The notes beneath the pieces are model-generated. The model ran no database searches and was not told where the DNA came from. It was given only the letters and a program-made list of their open reading frames with translations. Shown piece after piece: positions 17,934-31,200 of a DNA stretch of 64,000 bases; the first letter of the stretch is position 1; each line of letters opens with the position of its first letter. Made by a program: the position numbers and the translations under genes. Origin of the DNA: Jacaranda mimosifolia (Eukaryota > Streptophyta > Magnoliopsida > Lamiales > Bignoniaceae). The DNA is taken from contig CM032122.1 in NCBI GenBank assembly GCA_018894105.1, forward strand, positions 31,713,404 through 31,777,403, in the 5' to 3' direction.

Positions 17934-20174
17934 CTTTTGATCCAACAAGGGCTTGGACTTTACTATGTGCTATTGCAAGTTGGGCTCACTTAAAGGACTA
18001 TCAATTAGTTGAATTTGAAAGTTGACTTGAGCTTGAGAATGATTCTTTTAAAGTGGCTTGGATTTGGGGGTTGAGTTGATCTGACTATAAATGAGTATTT
18101 ATAGATATATGTCACTTGATCGGTAAAGTATTAATTACGTAATTGAATTTAGAGTGTCCACATCTCCTTAGACTTAATGGTCCAAATTGGTCAGGTCAAT
18201 GGTTCGAATTGAATTGGGATCACAAATTGGGTCAGATTCGGCTCACATTAAAATATATAAATTCTTGAAAAGTTTAGGCATAACACTTTAGGAGCATGGG
18301 CATTCTCGTATTTTGAGACTTTTCCCTATTAAAGTTAAATGTTGGGTTGGTATTGTACACGGGCTTGTCAATTAAACCATCAATTTTATAACAAAATTCA
18401 AGAATTTAGTTAAAATACTTAAGAATTGTTTTCACAAATTCTTTTTGGAAGTTATACACTAGGAGAAAATAAACTTGAATGTAGAGAAAGAGTCTGGCAT
18501 TCAAGTTGTGTTCCCAAGAAAGAGAAGCTGATTCATCTCTTGATCTGATAATCTTCTTAAGATTCTAAATATAATTTACTGCCTCTTTTGGTGTATTTGA
18601 AAATCATTGATTTATGAAAAATGTATCTTGGAATTAATGTCATGGGAAAGACATCATACGACAGTCGGGAATAGCAGACTTATGAGGATTGACCTGGGGT
18701 AGGAAGTCCATATTAGGTAATCACTAAACAGAATTACACAATCAAAGTTGAAATACAGAAACATAAATGTGGAGCATTTTAATATTAAAAATTATATCTT
18801 TATATCGCTTTGTTAACTTTATTTATGTATAAACTCACTAATATACTTCACATTTTTAACTACTTTTCCATATTTTTACATAACCTTGGACTCAATGGGG
18901 TGTTTAAAGTTTGTTTAAATCAGTCATATGATGTTCGGGCTGTTGTATTTTAGAGGATAAGTCAAATAGTATTAATTCCATTGTAGTGTCTTTAAATTTT
19001 CTTTAAAAGGGAGAATATCCACTAATCAACATAGATTTTTGCTAATTTTTCCACTTCACATTCTACTTTTTGTTGACATAAAATAATTGAAGCTTTGACT
19101 CTTGCCTACTAAGGTTGCTAAATAGCAAAATAGGATTTAGCTGCTTCCTTGTGATTTACAATAAGATGAACTTTCATTTAACCTTTAGCATATATAGTAT
19201 AATACTGTAATGACTTCCCACCCTTGTGCTGTTTTAGAATGTTTGCTGTTACCACCTGGAAATTTCTACTCTTCTTTAACCCTCATTAGGAATTAGAACA
19301 CATATTCAGATACATGATATCTGATAATATATGATCTTGTTTCATATTGAACTTTTTACCATTCTTTCACCCTTTGAGGTGTCTTTTAAATCCCCCAACT
19401 AAATGCATGCCGGTGGGTTAGTATGTTGATGCGACTGGACCTTCATTCTTGGCGACAAATATTGTCATCCAGCTAAAAAGTAAGAAGTCGAGAAGAAAAG
19501 TGATCTACGACCAACCTATTGTCTTTTTAGCATAAATGTTAAGCTGGTGGCTCGTACCGTTTCCTTGAATGCTTCATACATGTAGAAAGTTGAGATCACA
19601 CATAAGAAGTAGTGAATACAATTCCTCAGTTACTTCTTGAAAGACTGAGGGCTCCTAGTTTGCTTTGCTGTAAATGCCAGGGCATTTACATCAATCTCAA
19701 ACATTTCAAAAACCATCACTCCAGTGATCAGTGAGATTCGATGATCCAACTACAGTCCCTAAATATACAATTTTGCATAATGCATGATAGGAGTCTATAG
19801 ACAGATGATGCAATAAATTTCTTGCAAAAATGGAATATGTTTTGAGTTTTCTCATTCAATGAACTGATAAGCAAAATGTATCATAAGGATCAGGCAGATT
19901 ACTAAGTAAACAGTAACTCCTAAATTGCTGATTCATCTACAGACAACTCGCAGCAAGTGAAAAACAAGGAAAGGGCAATATAAACATTCTTATGAGTTGA
20001 GGAAGTCTAACAGAAATAGACAGGAATTAGTGGGAAAAGAATCAATCTAATTACAATCTCTGTGTCTAACGCATATATGAGTATAGCCTATCGGGCTATC
20101 ACTAATGAATCAAATCTATTTGAAACCTATTTGTCAACATAAAAAATGCAACCATAATGTCGCCAAATACTTTG
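17934..20174. other. Intergenic region between HSP70 and the MAPKKK
   Basis: About 2.2 kb without a supported gene. It contains the distal HSP70 promoter side and, toward 20,000-20,174, likely 3' UTR of the minus-strand kinase. No repeat with clear ends was seen. Confidence 0.45.
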
Positions 20175-21455
20175 TTAGACGACTCCTGCAGGAATCGTGA
20201 AACTAACTGGATAAGGTTGTCTACTTTCTGATGAAACTTGTGATGAAATCTTCCTTGACTTCTTGTCTGGTTGATTGAAGCTGGAGCCCATAACACCTTT
20301 AAGTTCTTCCTCTTTAAATTCTATTTCTTTGGACAAGGTACTAGATATGATTTCATCACCAACATTGTCTGCATCTCCTTCAGACCAGTAATAAAACGAG
20401 TCCTCCTCAGATGCAACCCCCCACTCATCAGAAAATGAACCATAACTAAATTCATCATCACTTCCAGAAACCAACAAGATAGATTCAATCTCATTCAACT
20501 CTTCAACCTCATTTAACTCCTCAACTGCATCACCATCCTCCAAACCTTCGAGAAACGGATGATTCAACAGCATCTCAGCCGTCAATCTATACATAGACTT
20601 CCTCACGAAACAACCCTTTAGAAAATCCCTCGCCTCCTTTGATATCCCATTTGGAATTTGAGGCAATTCGCGCCCTGCCCTTATCTTTCCAAGAATTTCT
20701 TCAGCACTACACTCTCTTTTGGTCATTTCCCACGGAGGCTTCCCTGCTAACATCTCAAGTACAATGCACCCAAGTGCCCAGATATCACAAGGAGGCTCCT
20801 GCACATTATCCATCACAGCCTCAGGCGATAAGTACATAGGAGTACCCCTCCAGTAGGGCTCCAATTTCCTCTTCTTGCTCTGTTTTTCTGCCCTCTTTGC
20901 CAATCCAAAATCCCCAATTTTAGCCCTAAATTCAGTAAACCCCTTACTTCTTGAATCAGGAACAAGCAAGATATTGTCAGGCTTCAAATCACAATGAACA
21001 TACCCGATGCTGTGAATATGATTCAAACCTCTAAGGATAGACTTCGCAAATACCTTGGCTTCAAATTCAGGCAATCCATTGCTACCCGATTTCTTGATCC
21101 TATCAGCTAAGGTTCCACCAGAACCATACTCCAACAAGAGATTATACACCATCACCCCATTATCGCCCATTGTTGTTTCTTCCCCAAAACACCTGATTAT
21201 ATCAGGACAGCCTCTGACATTACTCAAAACCTCCCTCTCCTTCTGAATCGAACCCGAAACAGAAACCTCGGCGGATTTCACAGCCATAACAGATGGAAAG
21301 TAGCTGTATTTTGATCTGGGATTCTTGAGGGTGGCCGAATAAACACACCCAAAACCCCCTTTCCCAATCATTGGACCCCTAACCCATGCAACCCCATCTC
21401 CATATTCATTCACACCCTTCCTTTCTTGAACCCCATCTTCCCTTTTTCCCATCAT
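20175..21455 (-). CDS. Plant MAPKKK (MEKK-like clade, MAPKKK17/18/20-type), intronless
   Basis: Single-exon Ser/Thr kinase of 426 residues. The start is the first of two adjacent ATGs (MMGKRED); upstream codons open only from TTG. The kinase domain covers residues about 24-302: glycine loop GKGGFG at 31-36, ATP-binding Lys60 in MAVKSAE, catalytic loop HCDLKPDN with Asp156, DFG at 182-184, and GTPMYLSPEAV at 204-214, which resembles the plant MAPKKK signature. The HRD arginine is Cys, as is common in this clade, so activation-loop phosphorylation may matter less. The C-terminal tail is acidic, with a short repeat (VEELNEVEELNE) and an SGSDDEFSYGSFSDEWG segment. Relatives are short-lived, stress- and ABA-linked activators of MAPKK3 modules. 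Which subgroup this gene belongs to is inferred from layout only. Confidence 0.88.
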   Translation of the reverse strand: MMGKREDGVQERKGVNEYGDGVAWVRGPMIGKGGFGCVYSATLKNPRSKYSYFPSVMAVKSAEVSVSGSIQKEREVLSNVRGCPDIIRCFGEETTMGDNGVMVYNLLLEYGSGGTLADRIKKSGSNGLPEFEAKVFAKSILRGLNHIHSIGYVHCDLKPDNILLVPDSRSKGFTEFRAKIGDFGLAKRAEKQSKKRKLEPYWRGTPMYLSPEAVMDNVQEPPCDIWALGCIVLEMLAGKPPWEMTKRECSAEEILGKIRAGRELPQIPNGISKEARDFLKGCFVRKSMYRLTAEMLLNHPFLEGLEDGDAVEELNEVEELNEIESILLVSGSDDEFSYGSFSDEWGVASEEDSFYYWSEGDADNVGDEIISSTLSKEIEFKEEELKGVMGSSFNQPDKKSRKISSQVSSESRQPYPVSFTIPAGVV

Positions 21456-23887
21456 TGTGCTTCCACCAATACAAAGTATCAAATTAATTCCTCCTGAAAA
21501 TTTGGGGCAGCAAAACCAAAACTAGAATATGCAACTCGAGTAAAGAATTGAATTATATGGTAAATGAGAAGAAAAGGGGAAAACCCATTGAGTTCAATGC
21601 TGTTCCTGGGGCTCCAAGTTTTTTCTTTTTATTTAGGGTTTACATGAATATAAACAAGTGGGGGAGGGGTTTCTTTGCGGTTTCTTATATGGGGTTGTAA
21701 AGAATAATACAGCCGCGTTTTCTTGAAGGAAAGAAAATAGAGTTTGGAGTTAAAAAAGGCATCTGAATATTATAACAGGAATAACTGTCATGTGTTGTTT
21801 TTTACGTATGGCCAATGTCTTCCCATGTTTGACAAGTTGCGTAGGTCAGAGACTCCAACCCGGTCGCACTTGGACTGCTTTTACAAGTCAGAATTGTAAA
21901 TGCCCAAACCAAATAGTAGGTGTTTTGTGGGTGCGTATGATGAGATTGAGATGCAAATGAAGGGCTTATCAATTTTATGCCAAGTCTTTGATAATACGTA
22001 CGATGATGTAAGATGACCACATAATAGTTAAACACCAAAAATCCAAAGGAATTTTTGTTTGTGAAGTTTTGCTTTTAAGGAGGAAGTCAGTCACTTGAAG
22101 ACAAAATTTAGTATCATTAATATATTTTAACGGTGAAGAAAGAATAACTTATAAGATGACTTAAGTTTATAATATATAGAATCTAATATCATTAATATAC
22201 AAATTGAACATAGTTTTTAATAAAGATTTTAATATGACTGGATGAAATTATATCCAAGTAGATTTTCAAGAGTTTTAACTCTTTAGTTTTATAGTAGATT
22301 TCTATATTTCTAAGACATATTGATTTTCTATAAATATTGAATTAGTGGACTTTTAAGTTGATCTTTGGTTGAGGTTTTTTTAATTTGATTTCAGTTTGTT
22401 ATACTGGCACTAGAAGTTCAATTTAATTATATGATCGATCCCCACTTGGAGGCAAATCATGTGTTGTATATGAATCTTACTTTGCATGTGTTACTAAGTC
22501 AGAGCAATTTTATGGGTTGGTTCAATATGACATGCATTCTATGTATAGACGCGAGTTATTTGAGCATTGAAATATTGAACCAACAGTCGCTTGTATTCCA
22601 TACAATCCTTATCCGTTGCTTGAGTTGATGTTAGTTTAAATTTGAGGATGAGCTCTATTATTATATATAAAAAAAAGAATTGAAGTGCATAATATATATT
22701 GTATAAATCTTTGTACCTTGAATAGAGTATAAATATATCATTTTTAATACACCAAACTTTCAAAAATATTAAGCATTTAATAAAATAATTAGACACGTAA
22801 CTTGAGATATAATGACAACTATACTTGAGTTGGAGAGGCTAACTAACTAGTAAAGTAATTGTCAAGTTTTATAAATATACATGAATGTATATACGTATGC
22901 GTGCATATCTTGGTGGTGGTGGGCGGTAAGGAATATGATCCAAGAAGCAACATTTAGACCTCGGAAATTAAGATGCAAAATTCCTTGCTGCGTTACGAGA
23001 ATCAAAGAAGAACTTTTCCTCTAAGGCATTTCTTGGTATAGTTGAAGGCACATTCAAAAGATGCTTACATGGGTCATGTTTTAGGTTATCTAGATAGGTG
23101 GGATTTAATTTTCTACGTTGCCATGAATTGTCTGATTTGCAATCATATGCTGTCCTGGCTGGGTTACTCACTTGTTTGGATTGGGACATCTTTAAAAAAT
23201 TACCACCTTTTCACTTGCAAATTCTTGATTTGGATTTCACCACCTTTTTTCCTTCCAAAGATTAGTATTTGCATTGCTTTAGTAAGAAGTGCATATTTCT
23301 TAGCCATCATAATCATAGTAAACAGCTTTGAGCCTCCAATGCATGATTACTTCGAGCAGAAAATTTTTCTGTGCTTGCACTTGTGATCCCTTCCAATTAT
23401 TTGGATGGCTTCAATGTTTCTAAGAAATTGAATGGTGAAATTAAAATTGCCTTGCACTCCGAATCAATATTTTCTTTTTCTTATTTAAGTTTATGTTAAA
23501 GGGTTTTTATTGTTTTTCTTCACTTAATATAAAAGACTCTAGTGGTCTTAGTTTTAATTATGCTACATTAGAATATAAGATGAAATTTGATAAGTGATCA
23601 AATGATAAATCAAGACGTCTTCACAATATTTAGTTTATCTTGCATTTTAATTGGATGTTTTATCTTCTATTGTAATATAATATAATTGAAATTATTATTT
23701 CATCATATATCTTATATCTCACTTTTCATGTATATATATATATATTAGTGTATCTAATTAGTAATTAAATATTACTATTGTTATAAGAAGAGGGTCAGTT
23801 TGACATAACTACCCCTCCAAAACAAGGAAATAAGCTAAAAGCCCACAAGATCGGCACCTCGGTTGTTGGGTGGCATCAACCGACTTG
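21456..23887. other. Intergenic: MAPKKK promoter side and AT-rich DNA
   Basis: The first few hundred bases are the 5' UTR and promoter of the minus-strand kinase. A 114-codon plus-strand frame at 23042-23386 and an opposing frame at 22968-23189 overlap each other and match no family I recognise, so neither is called. A (TA)n tract lies at about 23,731-23,746. Confidence 0.4.
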
Positions 23888-25048
23888 TGTTCCAATGGTA
23901 TGATTAGTATGTATGAATTAGATAGGAATAGAATGAACATTTTCAAATCCATTTCTAAACTCATGATTGGTATAATTTAGATATGAGAATGTCCATTTTC
24001 GTCGGAATTTCTATTCCTAAAAGGATGGGTTTAGCCATTCCCTCATTCTCCCATGTATTTAGCTATTCTCAATCTATCGGGAATGAACCTATATTTTTTC
24101 TTTTTTAACAAAATAACACTCCATAATTTAACAAAATACTTTTATATTTAAGAAGAGAAATATTCACTTTGTAAATATTAGATATTATATTCCAACTTAT
24201 TTGATTGCTATGTGTTTTTATTTAATTATATATTTTATTCATATATTTTTATGTAATATTATAAAAATTAAAAAAATAATAAAAATAAGAATAATTATGT
24301 GCATCTCAATTTTTATAATAAAAAAAGAAGTATCATCGACTTGGTCTATGTTAATGAAATATATATAGTTTAAAATATTATTTATATCCACATATCTTCG
24401 AATGACTAAAAAATATATATATAACTAATAAATGAAGACTTGTCCATTCTATAAGCAATTCTTCAAATTAAATTTATAAAAAAGTACAATAAATCGTTCT
24501 AATCTTATCACGAAAAAATTAAGCACTTTAGTTATAAAGTATTTTATAATTTTTTTAATTCTATTTTATCAAAAAAATAAAAAAAACTTACTAAATTATA
24601 ATTTTAAAAATAATTTTAAAGAAATTGTGTTTCTACTTTTTTGTGTAAACATATATAACTTATTGATAACATATAAAATGCATATATTTACTGATGTAAT
24701 TCAAATAACATTAAAAGTAATATTAAAACTGCATAATTATAGACTTGCTCAAAAAAAGTGGTAATATATAAAAAATATTTTACTAATAAATACTTTTATT
24801 TAAATAATTTTTTACAAAAGGGTAATTTGATCATTTAAAAAATTTATTCTATTCCTACTGGTCATTCCTATTTACCAATCACTAGAATGGAATGAAGGAG
24901 TGAATGACGATTCTATTCATTTATAATTCATTGTACATACCAATTACAGAATAAACTATATAAACATCATTCTATTTCCAACTTCAATTCATTCCTAAAG
25001 TCATTCCATCCCACTTAATTCCATTCTTGCATACCAATCACCACCTAA
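23888..25048. mobile_element. About 1.1-kb non-autonomous DNA transposon with repeated GATTGGTATG-type ends
   Basis: The left side reads GGTATGATTAGTATGTATG and the right side, reverse complemented, GGTGATTGGTATGCAAG, as imperfect inverted termini. Inside, GATTGGTATAATTTAG and the complement of CATACCAATTACAG form a second, nested inverted pair. Phrases such as GGAATAGAATGAA and ATTCCATTC are mirrored at the two sides. The centre is AT-rich and non-coding. It fits a hAT- or Mutator-like MITE family. No target duplication could be fixed. Confidence 0.5.
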
Positions 25049-25224
25049 GGGAACACCCGAGATCTGAGCCATCGAAACAAGATACATGGAAGATCATTTG
25101 AGGTTATTTGTGCGATTTTAATGTGACAGATGCATATAAAATGTATTACGATAAATACTTAGAGTTCTTTGTTCAGATAAGTTACACATATTCTATATTT
25201 TCAACACTTTATATACGTCCTAAG

Positions 25225-25258
<34 letters not shown>

Positions 25259-28200
25259 CTCTTTAATGATTTAGGTATCAAGAGTTAAAATTGAATCTTT
25301 TCAATGTAGCTTTGCCTCTTCATTGTACTTTAGGACCTGTTTGGCAGGAGACCATAAACAGAGTGATTCAAAGATGATCATCTCGGCAAGTTAAATCAAC
25401 TATAAAAAAACAAATATTTACTACATTTAATATTTACTTATATTTATTGATAACATTAATGTGGGAGATATGCATGGGTGGCCGGTTTAATTAAGCCGTT
25501 TACTTAGTAAAATCATGTGCTGTCCTCTTGTTATTTGGCCTATCAAATGTGAATGTGATCTACTCGACAGGCTTTGTCTCCTTTATCTCTATCTTGCTTT
25601 CTTTCTTTCCCAGTGTCTGTGTGTGTGTGGAGCCTACAAAGAATAACTCCATTGAGGAGATTAGCGTGATACCGTGGTTTACACAGCTGTTAAGACCTAA
25701 ACACGTGCCTTGCTTTTGCAATGCGACAATATAACTTTTGGGAGAATCCCATGTATTACATTCATCATAATTTGCAGATTCGGGTACAAAATTTTCAAGT
25801 GTTAGGAGCTGTAAATCATAGTTTAACTAGTATTCCAATCAAGTTGAGAAGTCTTGAAATTGTACTTGATCATTGAACGTAAGTCTGACTGTTTTGAAGT
25901 GTTGTTGTGTTAATATATATTGTCAATTTTTAATTTTTTTTTTCCGTACACGTATTAGTACATCAAAAGATCAGAAAGAAAAAATAATTTATAAACTGTC
26001 TTAAAACTTCAACTAATTTGATATGAAATAAAATCAAGTATCATCATAGTTATCTAGTTGAGGAGTTTTGAACAAGTACATGATAGTTTGTAAAAGTGAA
26101 AGAGGAATATAATTTATAAACTATTTGTTAATCATTGGCTGTTGTAATATGAAACAAGATCAAATATTACTATGACCTTCGATCGAAGAGTTTAAGAAGA
26201 GATACATGACATTCGTTCTATAGATGACACCTAATGATGATGACTGAATCCATCACCAAACATAAAGATCCAATCACATCAAACTGTTACCCTATTGATA
26301 ACTCACATTAATAGGAGATTTAATCCTATAAATGCATTTGAGAGATGAAAAAAAAATAGATAAAAAAATTAATTCATAAATTATTTTCATCTTCTCGATT
26401 TCTCTAATATAAGACAATAGTAAGTAACATTAGTTGTAAATTTAAGAAAGAAATAGGTTGGAGTCATTCTAGTGGCTTTAGATAATGTGATAACTGATAT
26501 GTATTCCCACTAAGTGAGTAGTCTTGAAATGCTTGAAAAATATGAGATCATTTTATGTGGATAAGTGCATTTCATAATCTTTTTCGACGTCCTTTCATGC
26601 CCCTTTTTCGAAGCCAAAAAGAGAGAAAAAGATGTCTTGAAAATATTTAGTGGCCAGAATTTCATGAAACTCTGTCAGCATTATTCACTTGCCCAATTTT
26701 GGCTTCACATGTCTTAAAAGACACTGTGTTATTTTGAACCAAATATGTACATATTATTTCTACGTACAAAATATGGGAATTTGTGGTCTAAATTAATTCC
26801 AAGTCGGTCCATGTGCAGCGCCAATTATTGTTGCCCAATCAGTGGCCCAGGAATTAAGACAACAGCTTATTTATGTAAAAATTGGAGAGCGATTCATTGG
26901 TTTAATTTATATTTTTTAATATAAAATACAATGTTTAAATTTTAATGAATTCTATAAGTTTGTGAATATTTTAATTAATAAAAAAGTTTGTTTAAAAGTA
27001 AAATGTTGAGATAATTGATTTGGCCTGCCAACTTTCAAGGGATTGGACTAATTTTTCCAGGGCTGCTAAAACTATTGGCTGGCTATATTGAACTTCCCAC
27101 CTTTCTCGTCAGCGCTATTTAGATTTTGACCAACACGGCGAAATGTCCATAACAAGGCTAAAATCTTTGACTTCAGTTAGAGGATGTTTAAGCTAAGGTT
27201 TTTCAAAAGTATTATTTGAGATTATATATATATATATATAATTATAATTATGTCCTTCACTAGATGATCGGATTAATCTAAAGGTTGAGATCGTATTTGA
27301 TCATGATCTTGATATTTAAATTTGTACACTTTAATATTGATGTTTGGCCTAAGGAAATAATTGAGAAGGTTTTCCAAAATTGGAGAGGAGAATGATATGA
27401 GTTAGTTCGAGTGGAAATATTAAATTTGAGTTTGAGCTCATTTATTAATGAAAATATATATTCAATTTAAACTTTTAATTATTTTAAATAATTGTAATAT
27501 TTTTTATTTTTTCACCATCCTTATTGCAATTACTGTTATATTTTATCAATTAAATTGACATATATCTGAACTTTTGTTATTATAATAACCATGATTATCA
27601 TTATCCACAATAAGATAATGATATTGTTATTTTTATTGAAAATAATATATTAATACTCTTTTAGAAATGTAATATCAAAACTTAAAAAATTATCAACACC
27701 TCTCACTTTATTATTAACAAAAAAAATAATATTATTAATTTTATTTTCATAATAAAATTGAATATTGAAAGCATTGAAAATATAAAATATGAAGTTTACG
27801 AATCGCCCCACGGACTTTTAAGCACCTATATATTTAAGCTCAAACTTATTCGATAGAAAGCTCAAATTCAAACAATCTGAACTCGAGCCAACTGCCAAGT
27901 TTTAACTTATCTTGCAGTCTTATAAAGAATGTAATTATATGAAAATTTGGAATGAATTAATTTAAAAATTAGGGCTTCTAATTGGGCATTCATTCTAAAC
28001 CAATATGGGCCTATGTGGCCAATTGATATGAGTTAATGGCCAAAACCAAAAATCTCCCTAGTCTTACACAAACAAGGCCCAATCTTTTCTTGAGAAAAGG
28101 GAAACCCGAGTTCATAATAGGAGCTGAGCACCAAACACACGAAGAAAAAAATATTCTCAAATCTCTACAATACTTCAGGATCGCTGCTTACATTGTGACA
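25049..28200. other. Intergenic and proteasome-gene promoter region
   Basis: AT-rich DNA with a perfect (AT)n tract at about 25,221-25,252 and a (TA)n tract near 27,224. A GAGTTTGAGCTC-type repeat at about 27,395-27,905 resembles that at 4822-5345. The 68-codon frame at 25528-25734 has no recognisable content. From 28036 an ORF runs in frame into the beta-7 start; it is treated as probable 5' UTR. Confidence 0.4.
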
Positions 28201-31200
28201 ATGAATGTAAGTTTCATCGTTGTTAGCATTTACGTTTCGTGTAATCACAGATGATAGAAGATTTTTTAAGTTTATTTGTTGGGGTTAAATGTTTGCAGTT
28301 AGTCGATTCAACTCCAGCTATGAACAATTTGCTGGGCTCCGAAGCTGATTCTCAAAGAACCTTGTATGCGTTTTGTTTCTATGGATGTAATCATTTTACT
28401 TATAAAGATCTGATGATTGAGTTTTTCTCAGATTATTACGAAACTAGGGTTTTAGCTAAACCGATATGACTGGTGGAATTGCACTAGCAATGAAAGCATA
28501 TAGCAAGAAATTAACTTGACTTTTTTTTTTTTTTTAATAATATTTATAGAAAGCATAATGTCAGCTTTGTTTTTTTTATTATTTTTATTTTTATTTTTGG
28601 GCATTTGTTTTTTCTGTTAATGGATGGATATCATGGAGTTTATAATTAGCCATTTAGCCTGGGTTCTGGCGTAGGTATCCATATGTGACGGGGACCTCGG
28701 TGGTTGGCATCAAGTACAAAGATGGCATTCTCTTGGCTGCTGATATGGGAGGTTGTATTCTGAAACATGCATTATATTTTGCTTTTAGGATCATTTAATA
28801 TGTTAAAGGAAATTTAAGTAAAGCTGAGAGAGGCAAAGGTACCCCTGGGCTTCAGGTGAGGTGGCATGCTTGTAATCAAATTGACCCGTCTACCTATAAT
28901 GAATTGTAAGATACGCATCTAGGTGTTCTACCTTGAGTTTTTATAACCTGCCAGTTTCTTGGAAGGTATAAATGTAAACCATACAATAATAATATATTGC
29001 AAATCCAGAGGACAAGAATTGGAAGTCTTTTTGACACAAGCTAAATTTAAGCAATTGTGGAAAACCATTCAAATTTTTGTCATAGAAATTTGATATTTGA
29101 AAAGGAGAAGTATGTGTTCTAACATTTTGGATATTGGGCAATATGCTATAATTTTGATTATGATATTGTTGTCCATATGTTATAATCCTCGTCCACTTAC
29201 AGATTGTTCATTCCGAAGTTATTAGCATTATCATGTGATGAAAAAGGGTAGCCATACAAACATGCTTAATATTATTGCTGCTGCAAGTGTAGTTGAAAAA
29301 AAGCCTAGGGCTTATAAATGCCAGTCATTGAGCATCCCGTCCATTGTGGATAATGTGAAGTATGTTACTGGAGAAAAGGCAAAGCCCTCAGGCTCTAAAT
29401 ATTAAGAATCTATTTTGAAAAATCTTTTCCTCCTGGTTTCTAATCAAATCCTTCTGTTGCAAAGAGGCCTTCTCTGCGAATTGCTAATATGGACCTCATA
29501 AAATCTATTTTCGTGATTGCCAAGTTTACGTATTTAATAAATTTGGTTTACTTTCACAGTTTAGTTGCAAAACAGGGTAGGTTTGATTAGTACCACCTTT
29601 ATTTCTTTATGTTGGTAAGCAAAAATTTCTTGGAATTGGCAAGAAAAGTAGAGGTGCTCTACTTGATGAATACCTGACAATCCCAGTGATATTAGGAAAA
29701 AGGAAAGATGTTGACCTGAACTAGCTAGCTTGTAATTGTTGGTTGTATAATTTATTTTGAACTGCTGATATTACATTTTTGCTTTTGCTAATTCTTATGC
29801 ACGTGAAACTTATTGGTAATGCTTTTCTTTATAGGTTCTTATGGTTCAACCCTTCGATACAAAACTGTGGAGCGATTGAAGCCAGTGGGGAAACATTCTA
29901 TTATAGGTGCTAGTGGTGAAATTAGTGATTTTCAGGAGATAATGCACTATCTTGATGAGCTTATGTAAGTGCATCTCTCTTGATTGGAAGTTCTTCTAAT
30001 TGATTCCATTTCTGGTACTATTGCTTTATTTTGGTTTGGCTGATATTATGATAAAATTATGACTATTGGTTTTACATGCTTTGTTGATGTAGCTTGTATG
30101 ATAACATGTGGGATGATGGAAACTCCTTGGGTCCTAAAGAGGTGCATAACTATCTAACCAGGGTGATGTATAATCGTCGTAATAAGTTCAACCCACTGTG
30201 GAATTCACTGGTACTTGGTGGAGTTAAAAATGGACAGAAATATCTTGGGACTGTATGTATTATCTCTAATTGTTTATGAATTTGCCATCATTACCTAATT
30301 AGGTTTCAGGTATAGCTGAGTATTTTTCTCCTATCTTTTTGGGTATAATTACAGGTTAGCATGATTGGTGTACATTATGAGGACAATCATGTGGCAACTG
30401 GATTTGGTAATCACCTGGCTAGGCCTATTCTACGTGATGAATGGCATGAGAACTTGACTTTTGAAGAAGGCGTAAAATTACTGGAGAAATGCATGCGCGT
30501 GCTTCTTTATCGTGATAGATCAGCCGTCAACAAACTTCAGGTATGGTTCATCTTCCTTGAAAATGTGAACTTCGGCAGTTTTTTATTGTTAGTTGATTTT
30601 ACTATTATTATTTTCGCACGCGTTCTTTAAGTTTATGAACTAGTGTTGCTTTGAAGTTGAGAGGCCTCAGAAGTGCCGTTAGATGTAGTATTTGTTTTCA
30701 GATTGATTTCATCAGCTATCATTTGTTTGACATATTTTATTTTGACTTGGAACCTTGTCATACTTTCAAGTATTATATCTGGACCTTTATACTCAGATTG
30801 TCAGCTACTTTGGGTACTGGTAGGAAGGTACACCAATGTTTGTGGTCATGATGTGATCAATATCTATATGCATCTTGGGTGAGTCTGTTATTGTTGGGCT
30901 AAATGGTTAATGATATACCGCATACTAGATATTGTTTTGGTTTCACTAGGTAAATAAAACAAATCATTTGCAGAGATGGGTGAAAAAAATTAGCATGAAG
31001 GTGAGAATCAATAATATAGGACACAACAGCCAGAGGCTTTGAAAACAAAATAACTAAAAGGCTCTAAAGCTTTGGGTCTTAAAGAATTGTCAAATTGTTG
31101 CTGGTGAGAAGGTGGTGAATGAAACCTGTTCAGTTAATGTAGAAGTGAGAAAATCTAATTGAAGTGTTGTTACTTTAGGTAATGAACAATCCTGCATTTA

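Noticed and set aside
21456..21482. Nine extra N-terminal residues on the MAPKKK
   Set aside because: They open only from a TTG codon; two ATGs follow directly.
22968..23386. Two overlapping ORFs of 73 and 114 codons
   Set aside because: Opposite strands, no recognisable domain. The plus frame's hydrophobic stretches come from T-rich DNA.
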